A stretch of 64,000 bases of DNA, taken from positions 186,001 to 250,000 of the forward strand of contig NZ_CANMED010000003.1 in the NCBI RefSeq assembly GCF_947496855.1, read 5' to 3'. Source of the stretch: an uncultured Aquimarina sp. Its GTDB lineage: Bacteria; Bacteroidota; Bacteroidia; Flavobacteriales; Flavobacteriaceae. The notes beneath the pieces were generated by a model. It did not search any database. It worked only from the letters and a program-made list of their open reading frames with translations, and was not told the DNA's origin. The translations under genes and the position numbers were made by a program. This document shows positions 35,847-44,845 of this stretch, in pieces (position 1 is the stretch's first letter; each line of letters opens with the position of its first letter).

Positions 35847-36746
35847 GTGAAGTCTCTTAAAACCTTGTTATATTTTTCTATTTTTAAATATCCTCTTTCG
35901 GCCGAAGAGATTTATTTATTTTCGGCAGCCTCCGATGAAAGTGAGATCAAAAGTGAATTAGAATATCTCAAAAAAAAAGGAGTTATTTCTTATGATAACA
36001 GTTATTATTTTCTTGACGGAAACTCGCAATCAGTTTCTAGACGTATAGAAGGTAATAAAATGGCCAAATCGGTCATGGAAAAAGCAATAAAAAAAGGTGT
36101 TTTAATTGCTAAGTTTCCCTATGTAAAAGCTGTTGGTATTTCTGGAGCTTTGTCAAAAAATTATCACGATAAAGATGGTGATGTTGATTTTTTTGTAATT
36201 ACAAAATCAGAACGCTTATGGGTAGCCAGAACTTTATTAATGATCTACAAAAAAATATTCTTATTCAATTCGAGAAAGTTCTTTTGCGTCAATTACTTTA
36301 TAGCAGAAAATTCATTGGAAATATCTGAAAAGAACATATTTACAGCAACTGAATTATTGACACTAATTCCGGTTTCTGGTGATTTTACTAATTTTTATAA
36401 TCAAAATCAATGGGTTTCTAACTTTTTACCCAATCTAGAAATAGGCAAATCTTCTATTAAGAGTTTAAAAAACAAGCCTCTGATAACAAATTTTGTAGAA
36501 TTAATATTAAATACTAAAATTGGAAATGGTTTAGAGGATCTTTTTTTAAAGATGACAGTTAAAAAATGGAATACTAAATTTAAAACTTTACCTAAAAATG
36601 ATTTTGATATCGCAATGAAATCGACAGATGGTGTATCTAAACATCACCCCAGAAATTTCCAAAAAAAGGTTATTGACAAGCTAAATAAAAGATACAATGA
36701 ATTTCAATCAAAGTATAATATAGAATTAGAAAAAGAGCATGCTTGA
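35847..36746 (+). CDS. Winged-helix plus nucleotidyltransferase-like protein, first gene of glycan/lipid locus
   Basis: The 299-residue protein begins at a GTG. Residues 1-60 (KTLLYFSIFKYPLSAEEIYLFS and ELEYLKKKGVISY) look like a winged helix. Around 95-120, AVGISGALSKNYHDKDGDVDFFVIT has the G-S/A plus DxD pattern of the polymerase-beta nucleotidyltransferase fold. The rest is basic with no domain I know. It overlaps the next radical SAM gene by 8 bases, so it belongs to that pathway. It could activate a substrate with a nucleotide or modify a protein; neither is shown. Confidence 0.72.
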   Translation: MKSLKTLLYFSIFKYPLSAEEIYLFSAASDESEIKSELEYLKKKGVISYDNSYYFLDGNSQSVSRRIEGNKMAKSVMEKAIKKGVLIAKFPYVKAVGISGALSKNYHDKDGDVDFFVITKSERLWVARTLLMIYKKIFLFNSRKFFCVNYFIAENSLEISEKNIFTATELLTLIPVSGDFTNFYNQNQWVSNFLPNLEIGKSSIKSLKNKPLITNFVELILNTKIGNGLEDLFLKMTVKKWNTKFKTLPKNDFDIAMKSTDGVSKHHPRNFQKKVIDKLNKRYNEFQSKYNIELEKEHA

Positions 36747-38202
36747 TATTTTATTTTCACATTCTTATTACTACCCTTTAGACTCTAAACAATGGAAGAA
36801 TCAAACTCCTTATCCTCCGTTAGGAACCATCTATGCAGCCTCTTTAATGAGGAAAAAGGGTTTTACAGTTGATCTTTTTGACACCAATCTAAGAGATAAC
36901 CCATATGATATTGAAAAAGAGATCATCGAAAAGAAACCAAAATTTCTAGTATTATATGATGATGGTTTTAATTATTTGACCAAAATGTGTCTCACCACTA
37001 TGCGCGAAGCCGCTTTTGAGATGATGAGAATTGGAAAAAGCCACAATTGTATTATAATAATTAATAGTTCTGACGCTACAGATCATTATCCAAAATATTT
37101 ATACAATGGTGCAGATTATATTATTCAAGGAGAAGGAGAAATCACGCTGTTAGAACTGATATCCGCACTAAAAAATAAACAATCTGTCGAAAAAATAAAA
37201 GGAGTTGTTTATGTAAAAGAGGAAAAAACGATTACCAATCCTAAACGAGAGGTTTTAAAAAATCTAGATGAATTACCAATGCCTGCTTGGGATCTTGTAA
37301 ACATTAATTCTTATAAAAAAGTATGGACCAATGGCGGAAAAGAGTTTACTCTAAATCTTGCTACTACCAGAGGTTGCCCGTTTAAATGTAATTGGTGTGC
37401 AAAACCAATCTATGGGAATCGATATAATACACATTCTCCAGCATATATTGTAAAACATATACAGTATTTACAGAAAACCTTTAGTGTTGAACGCTTTTGG
37501 ATGTGCGACGATATTTTTGGTTTAACTCCAGGATGGGTACAGGATTTTAATCTAGAACTAAAAAGCACAAATACTACATTAAAATATTATATACAAAGTA
37601 GAGTTGATTTATTATTAAAAGAAGACACCATCAATGCACTTGCAGAATCTGGATTACAAGAAGTTTGGGTTGGAGCAGAAAGTGGTTCTCAATCCATACT
37701 TGATGCTATGGATAAAGGAACCAAAGTAGAAGAAATATACAATGCAACATTATTATTAAAAGAAAAAAATATACGAGTAGCATTTTTTATTCAATTTGGT
37801 TATCTGGGTGAGACTAAAAAAGATATTTCAAAAACTATAAAAATGATAAAAGAGTTAGTACCTGATGATCTAGGTATATCTGTATCTTACCCGCTTCCTG
37901 GCACTAAATTCTATGACAAAGTCAAAGATGATCTCCGATTTAAAGCAAATTGGACAGACTCGGATGATTTAGCTATGATGTTTAAGAGTACCTATAATTC
38001 TAAATATTACAAAAAACTACATCGTTATGTACATAAAGAATATAGAAAAAGTCAGGGATTACAATTCTTAAAGGATACGCTCAAGAAACCCTCCAAAGTT
38101 TCTAAGAATGCACTAAAAAGAATATCTTATTTATTATACTATTTCCCAAGTGCATATGTAGATGCACAAATTTTAAAAAGAATGGAGCATCTTAATGAAT
38201 GA
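36739..38202 (+). CDS. B12-binding radical SAM enzyme (copy 1)
   Basis: The 487-residue protein has an N-terminal cobalamin-type Rossmann domain (PYPPLGTIYAASLM at 24-37; GADYIIQGEGEITLLEL at 124-140). A radical SAM core follows with the cluster motif Cys213-x3-Cys217-x2-Cys220 in TTRGCPFKCNWCAKP and WVGAESGSQSILDAMDKG later. The His of the DxHxxG cobalamin motif is not evident, so B12 may bind base-off without a lower ligand or not at all. Relatives methylate or rearrange unactivated carbons. It overlaps both neighbours by 8 bases. Confidence 0.88.
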   Translation: MLDILFSHSYYYPLDSKQWKNQTPYPPLGTIYAASLMRKKGFTVDLFDTNLRDNPYDIEKEIIEKKPKFLVLYDDGFNYLTKMCLTTMREAAFEMMRIGKSHNCIIIINSSDATDHYPKYLYNGADYIIQGEGEITLLELISALKNKQSVEKIKGVVYVKEEKTITNPKREVLKNLDELPMPAWDLVNINSYKKVWTNGGKEFTLNLATTRGCPFKCNWCAKPIYGNRYNTHSPAYIVKHIQYLQKTFSVERFWMCDDIFGLTPGWVQDFNLELKSTNTTLKYYIQSRVDLLLKEDTINALAESGLQEVWVGAESGSQSILDAMDKGTKVEEIYNATLLLKEKNIRVAFFIQFGYLGETKKDISKTIKMIKELVPDDLGISVSYPLPGTKFYDKVKDDLRFKANWTDSDDLAMMFKSTYNSKYYKKLHRYVHKEYRKSQGLQFLKDTLKKPSKVSKNALKRISYLLYYFPSAYVDAQILKRMEHLNE

Positions 38203-38986
38203 AAATTTTGACATAGCGGCAATAACCTATGATACTAGTTTTACTCATAGCAAAATTGGTAAACTCCAAAGAAACTTGGTATACGATCATTTAATAAAAA
38301 CACTTCCGAACAATCAAAAATTAGATATTTTAGAAATTAATTGTGGTACAGGTCATGATGCCATATGGTTAGCTGACCGAGGTCATCATGTTATCGCAAC
38401 CGATATATCATCAGAAATGATTTCGATTGCTCGATCAAAACAACAGAATAAAAATAATGACATAGAATTCCAGCAATTAGACATAAATAAATTAGAAGCT
38501 TTTAGTCCTGAAAGTTCTTTTGATTTGATATTTTCGGATTTTGGAGGATTAAATTGTCTTTCTCATAATCAATTAACTCAGTTTTTTATCACAGCGTATA
38601 AAAAGTTAAAACCAAACGGCCAAATCATCGGAGTTATTATGCCTAAGCACTGTATTATGGAAAATAGTTATTTCATAATAAAAGGAGATTTAAAAAAAGC
38701 CTTCAGAAGAAATACTAATAATGTCGTAATCGCTAATGTAGATGGAACTGATGTCACTACTTGGTATTATGATCCTAAAAACATAAAAAAAATAGCTAAA
38801 AACGTATTCGCTGTAGATAAAGTAAGTCCTATTGGATTTTGTATTCCCCCCTCCTATTTAGAGCCATTTTTTAAAAATAAATTAGGACTTTTAGAAATTT
38901 TAAAAAAACTCGATACATTGTTTAATCGTTTTTCATTTCTATCAAAATATAGTGATCACTATCTAATCTCTCTATTTAAAAAATGA
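38195..38986 (+). CDS. Class I SAM-dependent methyltransferase
   Basis: The 263-residue protein has the SAM motif LEINCGTGHDAIWLADRGHHVIATD (about 46-70) and FDLIFSDFGGLNCL as motif II/III. The C-terminal part, with SDHYLISLFKK at the end, carries no known fusion. It is encoded between two radical SAM enzymes with overlapping ends, so it probably methylates an intermediate of the same pathway, on O or N. Confidence 0.88.
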   Translation: MNENFDIAAITYDTSFTHSKIGKLQRNLVYDHLIKTLPNNQKLDILEINCGTGHDAIWLADRGHHVIATDISSEMISIARSKQQNKNNDIEFQQLDINKLEAFSPESSFDLIFSDFGGLNCLSHNQLTQFFITAYKKLKPNGQIIGVIMPKHCIMENSYFIIKGDLKKAFRRNTNNVVIANVDGTDVTTWYYDPKNIKKIAKNVFAVDKVSPIGFCIPPSYLEPFFKNKLGLLEILKKLDTLFNRFSFLSKYSDHYLISLFKK

Positions 38987-40359
38987 GCATTGTTCTTACC
39001 CATGCATATTATCTCAGTACTGATCCTAAAGAGCAAAGGATTATGAAGCCCTACCCTCCTTTAGGACAACTTTATATTTCAGGATATCTAAATGAACACG
39101 GATTAGAAAATTATGTTTTTGACACCACCTTTAGCTCTAAAAACGAACAATTAAGTTTTATAGCATCCAAAAAACCAGATGTAGTAGCTATATATACGAA
39201 TCTAATGACTAAAGTAGAAGTCATTAAACTTATTAAAATTCTTAAAACAGAAGCTACTTATGGTTTTCCCAAAATAGTACTAGGTGGTCCTGATGTAACC
39301 TATAATATTGAAAATTACTTAAGATCTGGCGCTCAATATATCGTAATTGGCGAAGGAGAAGAAACTTTATATGAACTCCATCAAGCAATTAAAATCAAAA
39401 CTGATATATGCGCGGTTTCTGGAATTGCATATTTAGATAATGACAAAGTAGTAAAAACTACTGCCAGAATAAAAATGAAAGACCTATCTGTGCTTCCACT
39501 TCCTAATAGAGAAGCTATCGATATGCAAAAATATCTTGATACTTGGAAAAACAATCATGGTCAAAGCTCTATGACCATTAGTACGCAGCGTGGTTGCCCT
39601 TACACCTGTAAATGGTGTAGTACAGCAGTTTATGGACAGAGCTATAGAAGAAGGCCTGCCAACCTTGTAGCTCAAGAATTAGCAATGCTTAAAAGAGAAT
39701 ATAACCCTGATACTATTTGGTTTGTAGATGATGTGTTTACGGTAAGTCATAAATGGTTAGCAGAATTTCATAAAGAAGTGATACAACAAGATGCCGTGAT
39801 CCCTTTTGAATGTATTACAAGAGCAGAACGATTAAACGATGAAGTTTTGCAACAATTAAAAGAGGCTGGTTGTTATCGAATATGGATCGGTGCAGAAAGT
39901 GGTTCACAAAAAATAGTGGATGCAATGGATCGAAGAGTTAAGGTAGAAACAGTTAGAGAAGCTATTCAGAAAACAAATCAACTAGGTATCGAAACCGGAA
40001 CTTTTATTATGGTTGGATATCCTGGTGAAGATGAAAAAGATATTGCAGAAACCATACATCATCTAAAAGTGGCAAATCCTACTCATTTTACAATCACCGT
40101 TGCGTATCCTATTAAAGGTACTTCTCTATATAATGAAATTGAAAATAATATTACCATACAACCGGATTGGCATACCTCAACAGATAGAGACATTGATTTT
40201 AAAAGAACCTATCATCGTAAATTCTACGATTTTGCCGTAAGAAGAATAGTTAACGAAGTAAATTACTTTAAAAACAGAAATAACATAACAGAAAAATTAA
40301 AATTAAAAGTGAAATCGATCGCCGCTTTGCTATTGATGAAATATTATAAGTTAAGATAA
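38983..40359 (+). CDS. B12-binding radical SAM enzyme (copy 2)
   Basis: This 458-residue paralogue of the enzyme two genes before shares the PYPPLGQLYISGYL start. It has IVLGGPDVTYNIENYLRSGAQYIVIGEGEETLYEL in the cobalamin-type domain, and the cluster cysteines 205, 209 and 212 in TQRGCPYTCKWCSTAVYG. IWFVDDVFTVSHKWL matches the WMCDDIFGLTPGW stretch of copy 1. Two such enzymes in one operon suggest two successive carbon modifications of one substrate or two positions. Confidence 0.88.
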   Translation: MSIVLTHAYYLSTDPKEQRIMKPYPPLGQLYISGYLNEHGLENYVFDTTFSSKNEQLSFIASKKPDVVAIYTNLMTKVEVIKLIKILKTEATYGFPKIVLGGPDVTYNIENYLRSGAQYIVIGEGEETLYELHQAIKIKTDICAVSGIAYLDNDKVVKTTARIKMKDLSVLPLPNREAIDMQKYLDTWKNNHGQSSMTISTQRGCPYTCKWCSTAVYGQSYRRRPANLVAQELAMLKREYNPDTIWFVDDVFTVSHKWLAEFHKEVIQQDAVIPFECITRAERLNDEVLQQLKEAGCYRIWIGAESGSQKIVDAMDRRVKVETVREAIQKTNQLGIETGTFIMVGYPGEDEKDIAETIHHLKVANPTHFTITVAYPIKGTSLYNEIENNITIQPDWHTSTDRDIDFKRTYHRKFYDFAVRRIVNEVNYFKNRNNITEKLKLKVKSIAALLLMKYYKLR

Positions 40360-40364
40360 GTTCG

Positions 40365-41903
40365 ATGAGTAAAATCAAATTGTTAAGAAATATATTAAGT
40401 TTAATTTCCAACGATTATGTTATTTTTACGGGTATATTCTTTGCCGCTAGTTTTATCGGAATATTAAACCACGAATTATGGCTGGATGAAGCGCATCACT
40501 GGTTGTTAGCAAGAGACAGCATATCTATCTCTAATTTAATAACTAACACCAGATATGAGGGACATCCAATTTTATGGAATATTATACTCTTTTATATTAG
40601 TAGGATTTCCTTAGATCCATTTTGGATGCAATTTCTACATATCATCATTTCTTCAACAGTTGTATTCATTTTCTTTAAAAATGCTCCTTTTTCTCGTTTG
40701 TTCAAAATCATGTTCATTTTTGGGTATTTTATGTTTTTCGAGTATAACCTAGTAAGCAGAAACTATGCAATTGGAGTATTATTTTTATTCCTTGCTTGTA
40801 GTGTATATAAATCTCGTAAGGAACGATTTGTGCTTTTTGCTATACTTCTTGCAATTGCTAATAATACTCACGCTATTTTTATTGTAATTACCTCATGTTT
40901 AATTTTTGTTACTCTAATAGAATGTATTCAAGAAAAAGGAAGGTTCCTGAACTCAAAAATCAGTATTGGAATTACTATTTTTGTAATAGGTACTTTACTT
41001 TCAGTTTTACAGATAATTCCGCCTTCAGACACTTCTTTTTTCGAAAGAGCAGAAAATTTTTCATTACTACAAAGAATTTCTAAAAGTTTCATTACCTTTT
41101 TTAAAGGTGTATTCGTAATCTCAGATTTTCGAACTATTCATTTTTGGAACTCACATTTAATCGTAAACTTAAACAAATCTTTTGCCGCTGTTCTCGGAAT
41201 ATTAAGTTTATCTATTCCTTGCTTTTTATTTTTTAAAAACAAGTTCATTCTTTTATATGTTTATTTAGGAATTTTAGGTACTGGGGGATTCTTTTTTGTT
41301 ACACAATTATCTGCTCCTAGATATTTTGGAATGAATTTCCTTATTATAATTACAGCCTTATGGATGGAACATTATCATTCTTTTAAAAAAAACCTTTTAA
41401 ATTCTTCATTCTCTCGACCAACTCTTCAAAGGATAAAAAAAGGACTTCTTTATAGTATTTTGGGAATACAAATGATTTCGGGAGTAACCGCCTACAGTTT
41501 TGATTTCTTTCTCCCATTCTCTGGCTCAAAACAAACTATTACGTATTTAAAAAAATCGAACCTTATCGGAAAGGTCATTATAACTAAGTGGTGTGGAGGC
41601 ACTCCATTAAGTAGCTATTTAGAGAAACCAGTGTTTTTTACAAACGCTAACAATTTTCAGAGCTATTGTATTTGGAATAGACAAAATTCTTTAATTTCAA
41701 ATTCGGAAATAAAACTGATTAACACTATAGAAAACACAGTAAAAAACGAAGAGCAAAGTGTCATTTTTATATCTCTAGAACCCTTAAACCTAGAGAATGT
41801 TAAAAATATTAATGATTCTATGGAGTATCAATTCCTTAAAAGTTTCAATAAAAACATAGTATCAAAAGAAAGTTATTATATCTATGAAATATCAAAAAAA
41901 TAA
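40365..41903 (+). CDS. Polytopic membrane protein, GT-C (GT39/ArnT-like) glycosyltransferase candidate
   Basis: The 512-residue protein has about 10 membrane helices. The first outer loop contains Asp41-Glu42 in ELWLDEAHHWLLARD and Gly66-His67-Pro68 in YEGHPILW, the acidic pair and GHP typical of GT-C enzymes that use polyprenyl-phosphate sugars. A smaller soluble C-terminal domain follows (about 400-512). It should move a sugar onto a lipid or exported glycan on the periplasmic face. Donor and acceptor are unknown. The end overlaps the next gene by 20 bases. Confidence 0.75.
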   Translation: MSKIKLLRNILSLISNDYVIFTGIFFAASFIGILNHELWLDEAHHWLLARDSISISNLITNTRYEGHPILWNIILFYISRISLDPFWMQFLHIIISSTVVFIFFKNAPFSRLFKIMFIFGYFMFFEYNLVSRNYAIGVLFLFLACSVYKSRKERFVLFAILLAIANNTHAIFIVITSCLIFVTLIECIQEKGRFLNSKISIGITIFVIGTLLSVLQIIPPSDTSFFERAENFSLLQRISKSFITFFKGVFVISDFRTIHFWNSHLIVNLNKSFAAVLGILSLSIPCFLFFKNKFILLYVYLGILGTGGFFFVTQLSAPRYFGMNFLIIITALWMEHYHSFKKNLLNSSFSRPTLQRIKKGLLYSILGIQMISGVTAYSFDFFLPFSGSKQTITYLKKSNLIGKVIITKWCGGTPLSSYLEKPVFFTNANNFQSYCIWNRQNSLISNSEIKLINTIENTVKNEEQSVIFISLEPLNLENVKNINDSMEYQFLKSFNKNIVSKESYYIYEISKK

Positions 41904-43026
41904 ATATTTTATTTCTATTATTTTAATAGCAACAATATTATTGTCTTCATTTTTATCCTTTTCAGTTTTAAAAAAAGATAACGAAATTAATTTAAAATGG
42001 AATAAATCTTACCCAACAGATACTCTTACCAAAAATATCATAGCTTTAAAATGGTGCTTGTCCTTTTTAGGATCTGATTTAGCTTCGGATACAACGACGA
42101 CTGGACTCATAATTAAAAATAATAACACCATTGCATTAAACATACATCAACTTAGGTTTGATAAAAATGCTTTAAAGTATCTCAAAAAACTCAATGCTAA
42201 ACTAAAAAAAACCGAAGAGTATCAAAAAAACAATGCCATAGATATTGGCAGATATATTACATTAACTATTGGTAGTTCCAATCATTACTACAAAATCGTT
42301 GATATCCCTAAAAAATTAGAAGATTATAATTCTTTATATACTTTTGATACTATTAATGGATATATTGATAATTCTAGCATATCCCTCGTAGATAGAATTA
42401 TTTCTTTTTCAAAAAATAATACTCCAAAAAAACAGGTCTATATATCAACAGAAGTCGATTCCATTTCCAAGAAAATACACGAATATGAAACTGTAGAAGT
42501 TATGGATAATGGTCAATTGAAGTTTGGCATTTATGATCAAAACGGAAATCTAAAAGATGCCGCTAACAAGGAAGTTACTAATGCGGGAAAACCTGCAAAA
42601 TGTATATGGTGTCACGAAACAGGAATTCAACCAATGTTTAGAAAACAGAATGATCATAAAAAGTATCTCTCTTACCAAAAACTACAGGATACTTTGGATT
42701 ATTATAATAAACAATTAAGATCTTATCAAGATAAGCACTGGAAAGACAAACAAATTAGGAATAAAAGACTACATACAGAAATGGAAATATCCTACATAGC
42801 ATTTATGGAACCTTCTGCTGAACATTTAGCTAATGAATGGGGCTTTTCTTTACAAGAAGTTCAAAAAAAATTAAAACACCTAGATACACATCGTCATCAT
42901 GAATTTGATTTTCTTGGAGACTTATACTATCGAAAAGATGTTGATAACCTAGCTCCATGGAAGGTTATGAATGTACCCGAAAGTGTTAGAGAAAAATCTA
43001 ATAATGAAGTTAACTACTTAAAATGA
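41884..43026 (+). CDS. Membrane-anchored protein with single haem-c motif, unknown function
   Basis: The 380-residue protein has one N-terminal membrane segment (about 8-28) and an exported domain. PAKCIWCHETGIQPMF holds Cys240, Cys243 and His244, a haem c attachment motif. Before it lies a beta-rich region, after it a charged, helix-rich stretch to the end. I recognise no family. A haem protein inside a glycosyltransferase/radical SAM operon suggests a redox step on the exported product, which is inference. CxxCH can occur by chance, but the surrounding residues look cytochrome-like. Confidence 0.65.
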   Translation: MKYQKNKYFISIILIATILLSSFLSFSVLKKDNEINLKWNKSYPTDTLTKNIIALKWCLSFLGSDLASDTTTTGLIIKNNNTIALNIHQLRFDKNALKYLKKLNAKLKKTEEYQKNNAIDIGRYITLTIGSSNHYYKIVDIPKKLEDYNSLYTFDTINGYIDNSSISLVDRIISFSKNNTPKKQVYISTEVDSISKKIHEYETVEVMDNGQLKFGIYDQNGNLKDAANKEVTNAGKPAKCIWCHETGIQPMFRKQNDHKKYLSYQKLQDTLDYYNKQLRSYQDKHWKDKQIRNKRLHTEMEISYIAFMEPSAEHLANEWGFSLQEVQKKLKHLDTHRHHEFDFLGDLYYRKDVDNLAPWKVMNVPESVREKSNNEVNYLK

Positions 43027-43027
43027 C

Positions 43028-43303
43028 ATGCTAAATTCTAAAAAAACAGTAGTGATACTTCCTGCTTATAATGCAGAACGAACACTTGAAAAAACTTACT
43101 TGGAAATCCCACATCATATTGTGGATGAAATTATCTTAACAGATGATTATAGTAGTGATAAAACCGTGTCCGTAGCAAAAAAAATAGGTATAAAACAAAT
43201 TATTGAGCATGATGAAAATTTCGGATATGCAGTCTTAACCGTTTTTTTTAAATTCTTCCTAAATAAATTAGGTATACAATTTAATTTTTTTAAAGAGCTA
43301 TGA
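43028..43303 (+). pseudogene. GT2 glycosyltransferase with large internal deletion
   Basis: The 91 residues start like a normal GT2 enzyme (VVILPAYNAERTLEKTYLEIP, then IILTDDYSSDKTVSVAKKIG), run to HDENFGY, and then pass straight into AVLTVFFKFFLNKLGI, which resembles the C-terminal end of such enzymes. Full-length relatives are about 240 residues, so roughly 140 residues with the acceptor site and central strands are missing. The frame is kept and the stop overlaps the next start as ATGA, so it may persist as a coupling leader. It is very unlikely to be an active transferase. Confidence 0.75.
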
Positions 43304-44841
43304 TATGGCCTAATGCTATTTCAATAAAACATTTAGGTTATTTATTTATAACCTTAATTGGTCTTGTTTTTATTTTTAATGCAGTCCATTTTGAACCCCA
43401 TGATTTTGCAAATTATTATTTTGGAGCTACATTTTTAAAAGAAGGTAATTTCTCTAGCTTATTATATTTCCCTCATAAATTCAATCAAGAAATCGCAACA
43501 TTAGGATATAAAAATATTTTTTGCAGCTATGCTCCTAACCCTCCTTTTTTAGCTACATTTTTCATGCCATTTACGTTTGTATCTCTAAAAATTGCGAAAA
43601 TCATATTTAACCTCATTAGCCTATTATTATTTCTGTACAGCTTACAAAAGCTATTTAAAATATATGCCATAAAACATATATTTCTATTTTTAATTCCGAT
43701 TGTTTTTTTGATTCCTTTTCGAAACAACTTTCTCTTTGGTCAAATCTATCTATTATTGTTTTTTCTTTTATCTGAAGGTTTTTTAGCATTTAAGAGAAAA
43801 TCATATATAAAAATGGGGGTCTTCTGGGGAATAGCGATAATGCTAAAAATATTCCCTATAATACTTTTGTTTTTTTTATTATTTAAAAAACAATATAGAG
43901 CTCTGATATATTTATTTTCTACTTGTATTTTCTTACTTAGCATTTCACTGATAATAAACGGTTCAGAAGTATGGGAATTTTATTTAAAATCTGTACTAAT
44001 AAAATCCAGTAATGGAGAAATTTCAAGAGATGTAGTATTGGGATATCAATCCATATTTATGTTTCTTAAGAAATTATTTTTATCTAATACAACTATATTT
44101 TCTATATCATTATTATTGTCTAAATTAATTCTTATAGTAATTAGCTATTTTTTTACAAAAAATGAAACTTCAGAATTAAATACATTTTCTTTTTGGATAT
44201 TCTTGAGTATTTTATTATCACCATATGGCAGCACATACACTTCAATCTTGTTAATCTTTCTATTTATATACTATGTAAAAGAAATAAATCCTAACTTTAA
44301 GTTGTTGTTCGTGATATTTTTATTTTTTTTAATATCGAATACACCGATACATTATTTCTTGGAATTACCGATTCCTTTTTCTTTTCCTAGATTGTTTTTA
44401 TTATTGATACTTTTTATTTTTTTAGTTTCAAAAAACTTTAATTACATACATCGGAAATCTTCAATTGTTTTTATTAGTTTTTTTCTTCTAATTGCTTTAC
44501 TTACATCAAAAAACGACATTCAAAATGGTCAAGTACTGGTTCAAGACCAGCCTATTTTAGTATATGATTACGTAATAGAAAAAAGTATTTTAAATTACAT
44601 TTATTGGAATAAAAATGGAAAACAAATGGAATCCACCGGACTAGCTATAAAAAATATCGATACAAGTTCTACTACTATGCATAATAATCAAATATATTAT
44701 AAGGGAAAGCAAATAACATTTAATGATGATAATAAGTTAAAACCATCAGTAGTCAATCAAGAAATTTTAATCTATTTATCAGATTTAAATCAAGGTATTG
44801 GTTTTTATCAATTAAGAAGTATTCCTCTTACCTTAGACTAA
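43300..44841 (+). CDS. GT87/DUF2029-like membrane glycosyltransferase
   Basis: The 513-residue protein has about 10-12 membrane helices. HFEPHDFANYYFGATFLKEGN and CSYAPNPPFLATFFMPF near the N-terminus match the DUF2029/GT87 pattern of mannosyl- or arabinosyl-type transferases using polyprenyl-phosphate sugars. The last 100 residues form a soluble outer domain (VLVQDQPILVYDYVIEK onward) not usual in the family. It is coupled to the broken GT2 by 4 bases and is 4 bases from the flippase gene. Confidence 0.75.
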   Translation: MIWPNAISIKHLGYLFITLIGLVFIFNAVHFEPHDFANYYFGATFLKEGNFSSLLYFPHKFNQEIATLGYKNIFCSYAPNPPFLATFFMPFTFVSLKIAKIIFNLISLLLFLYSLQKLFKIYAIKHIFLFLIPIVFLIPFRNNFLFGQIYLLLFFLLSEGFLAFKRKSYIKMGVFWGIAIMLKIFPIILLFFLLFKKQYRALIYLFSTCIFLLSISLIINGSEVWEFYLKSVLIKSSNGEISRDVVLGYQSIFMFLKKLFLSNTTIFSISLLLSKLILIVISYFFTKNETSELNTFSFWIFLSILLSPYGSTYTSILLIFLFIYYVKEINPNFKLLFVIFLFFLISNTPIHYFLELPIPFSFPRLFLLLILFIFLVSKNFNYIHRKSSIVFISFFLLIALLTSKNDIQNGQVLVQDQPILVYDYVIEKSILNYIYWNKNGKQMESTGLAIKNIDTSSTTMHNNQIYYKGKQITFNDDNKLKPSVVNQEILIYLSDLNQGIGFYQLRSIPLTLD

Positions 44842-44845
44842 TTCT

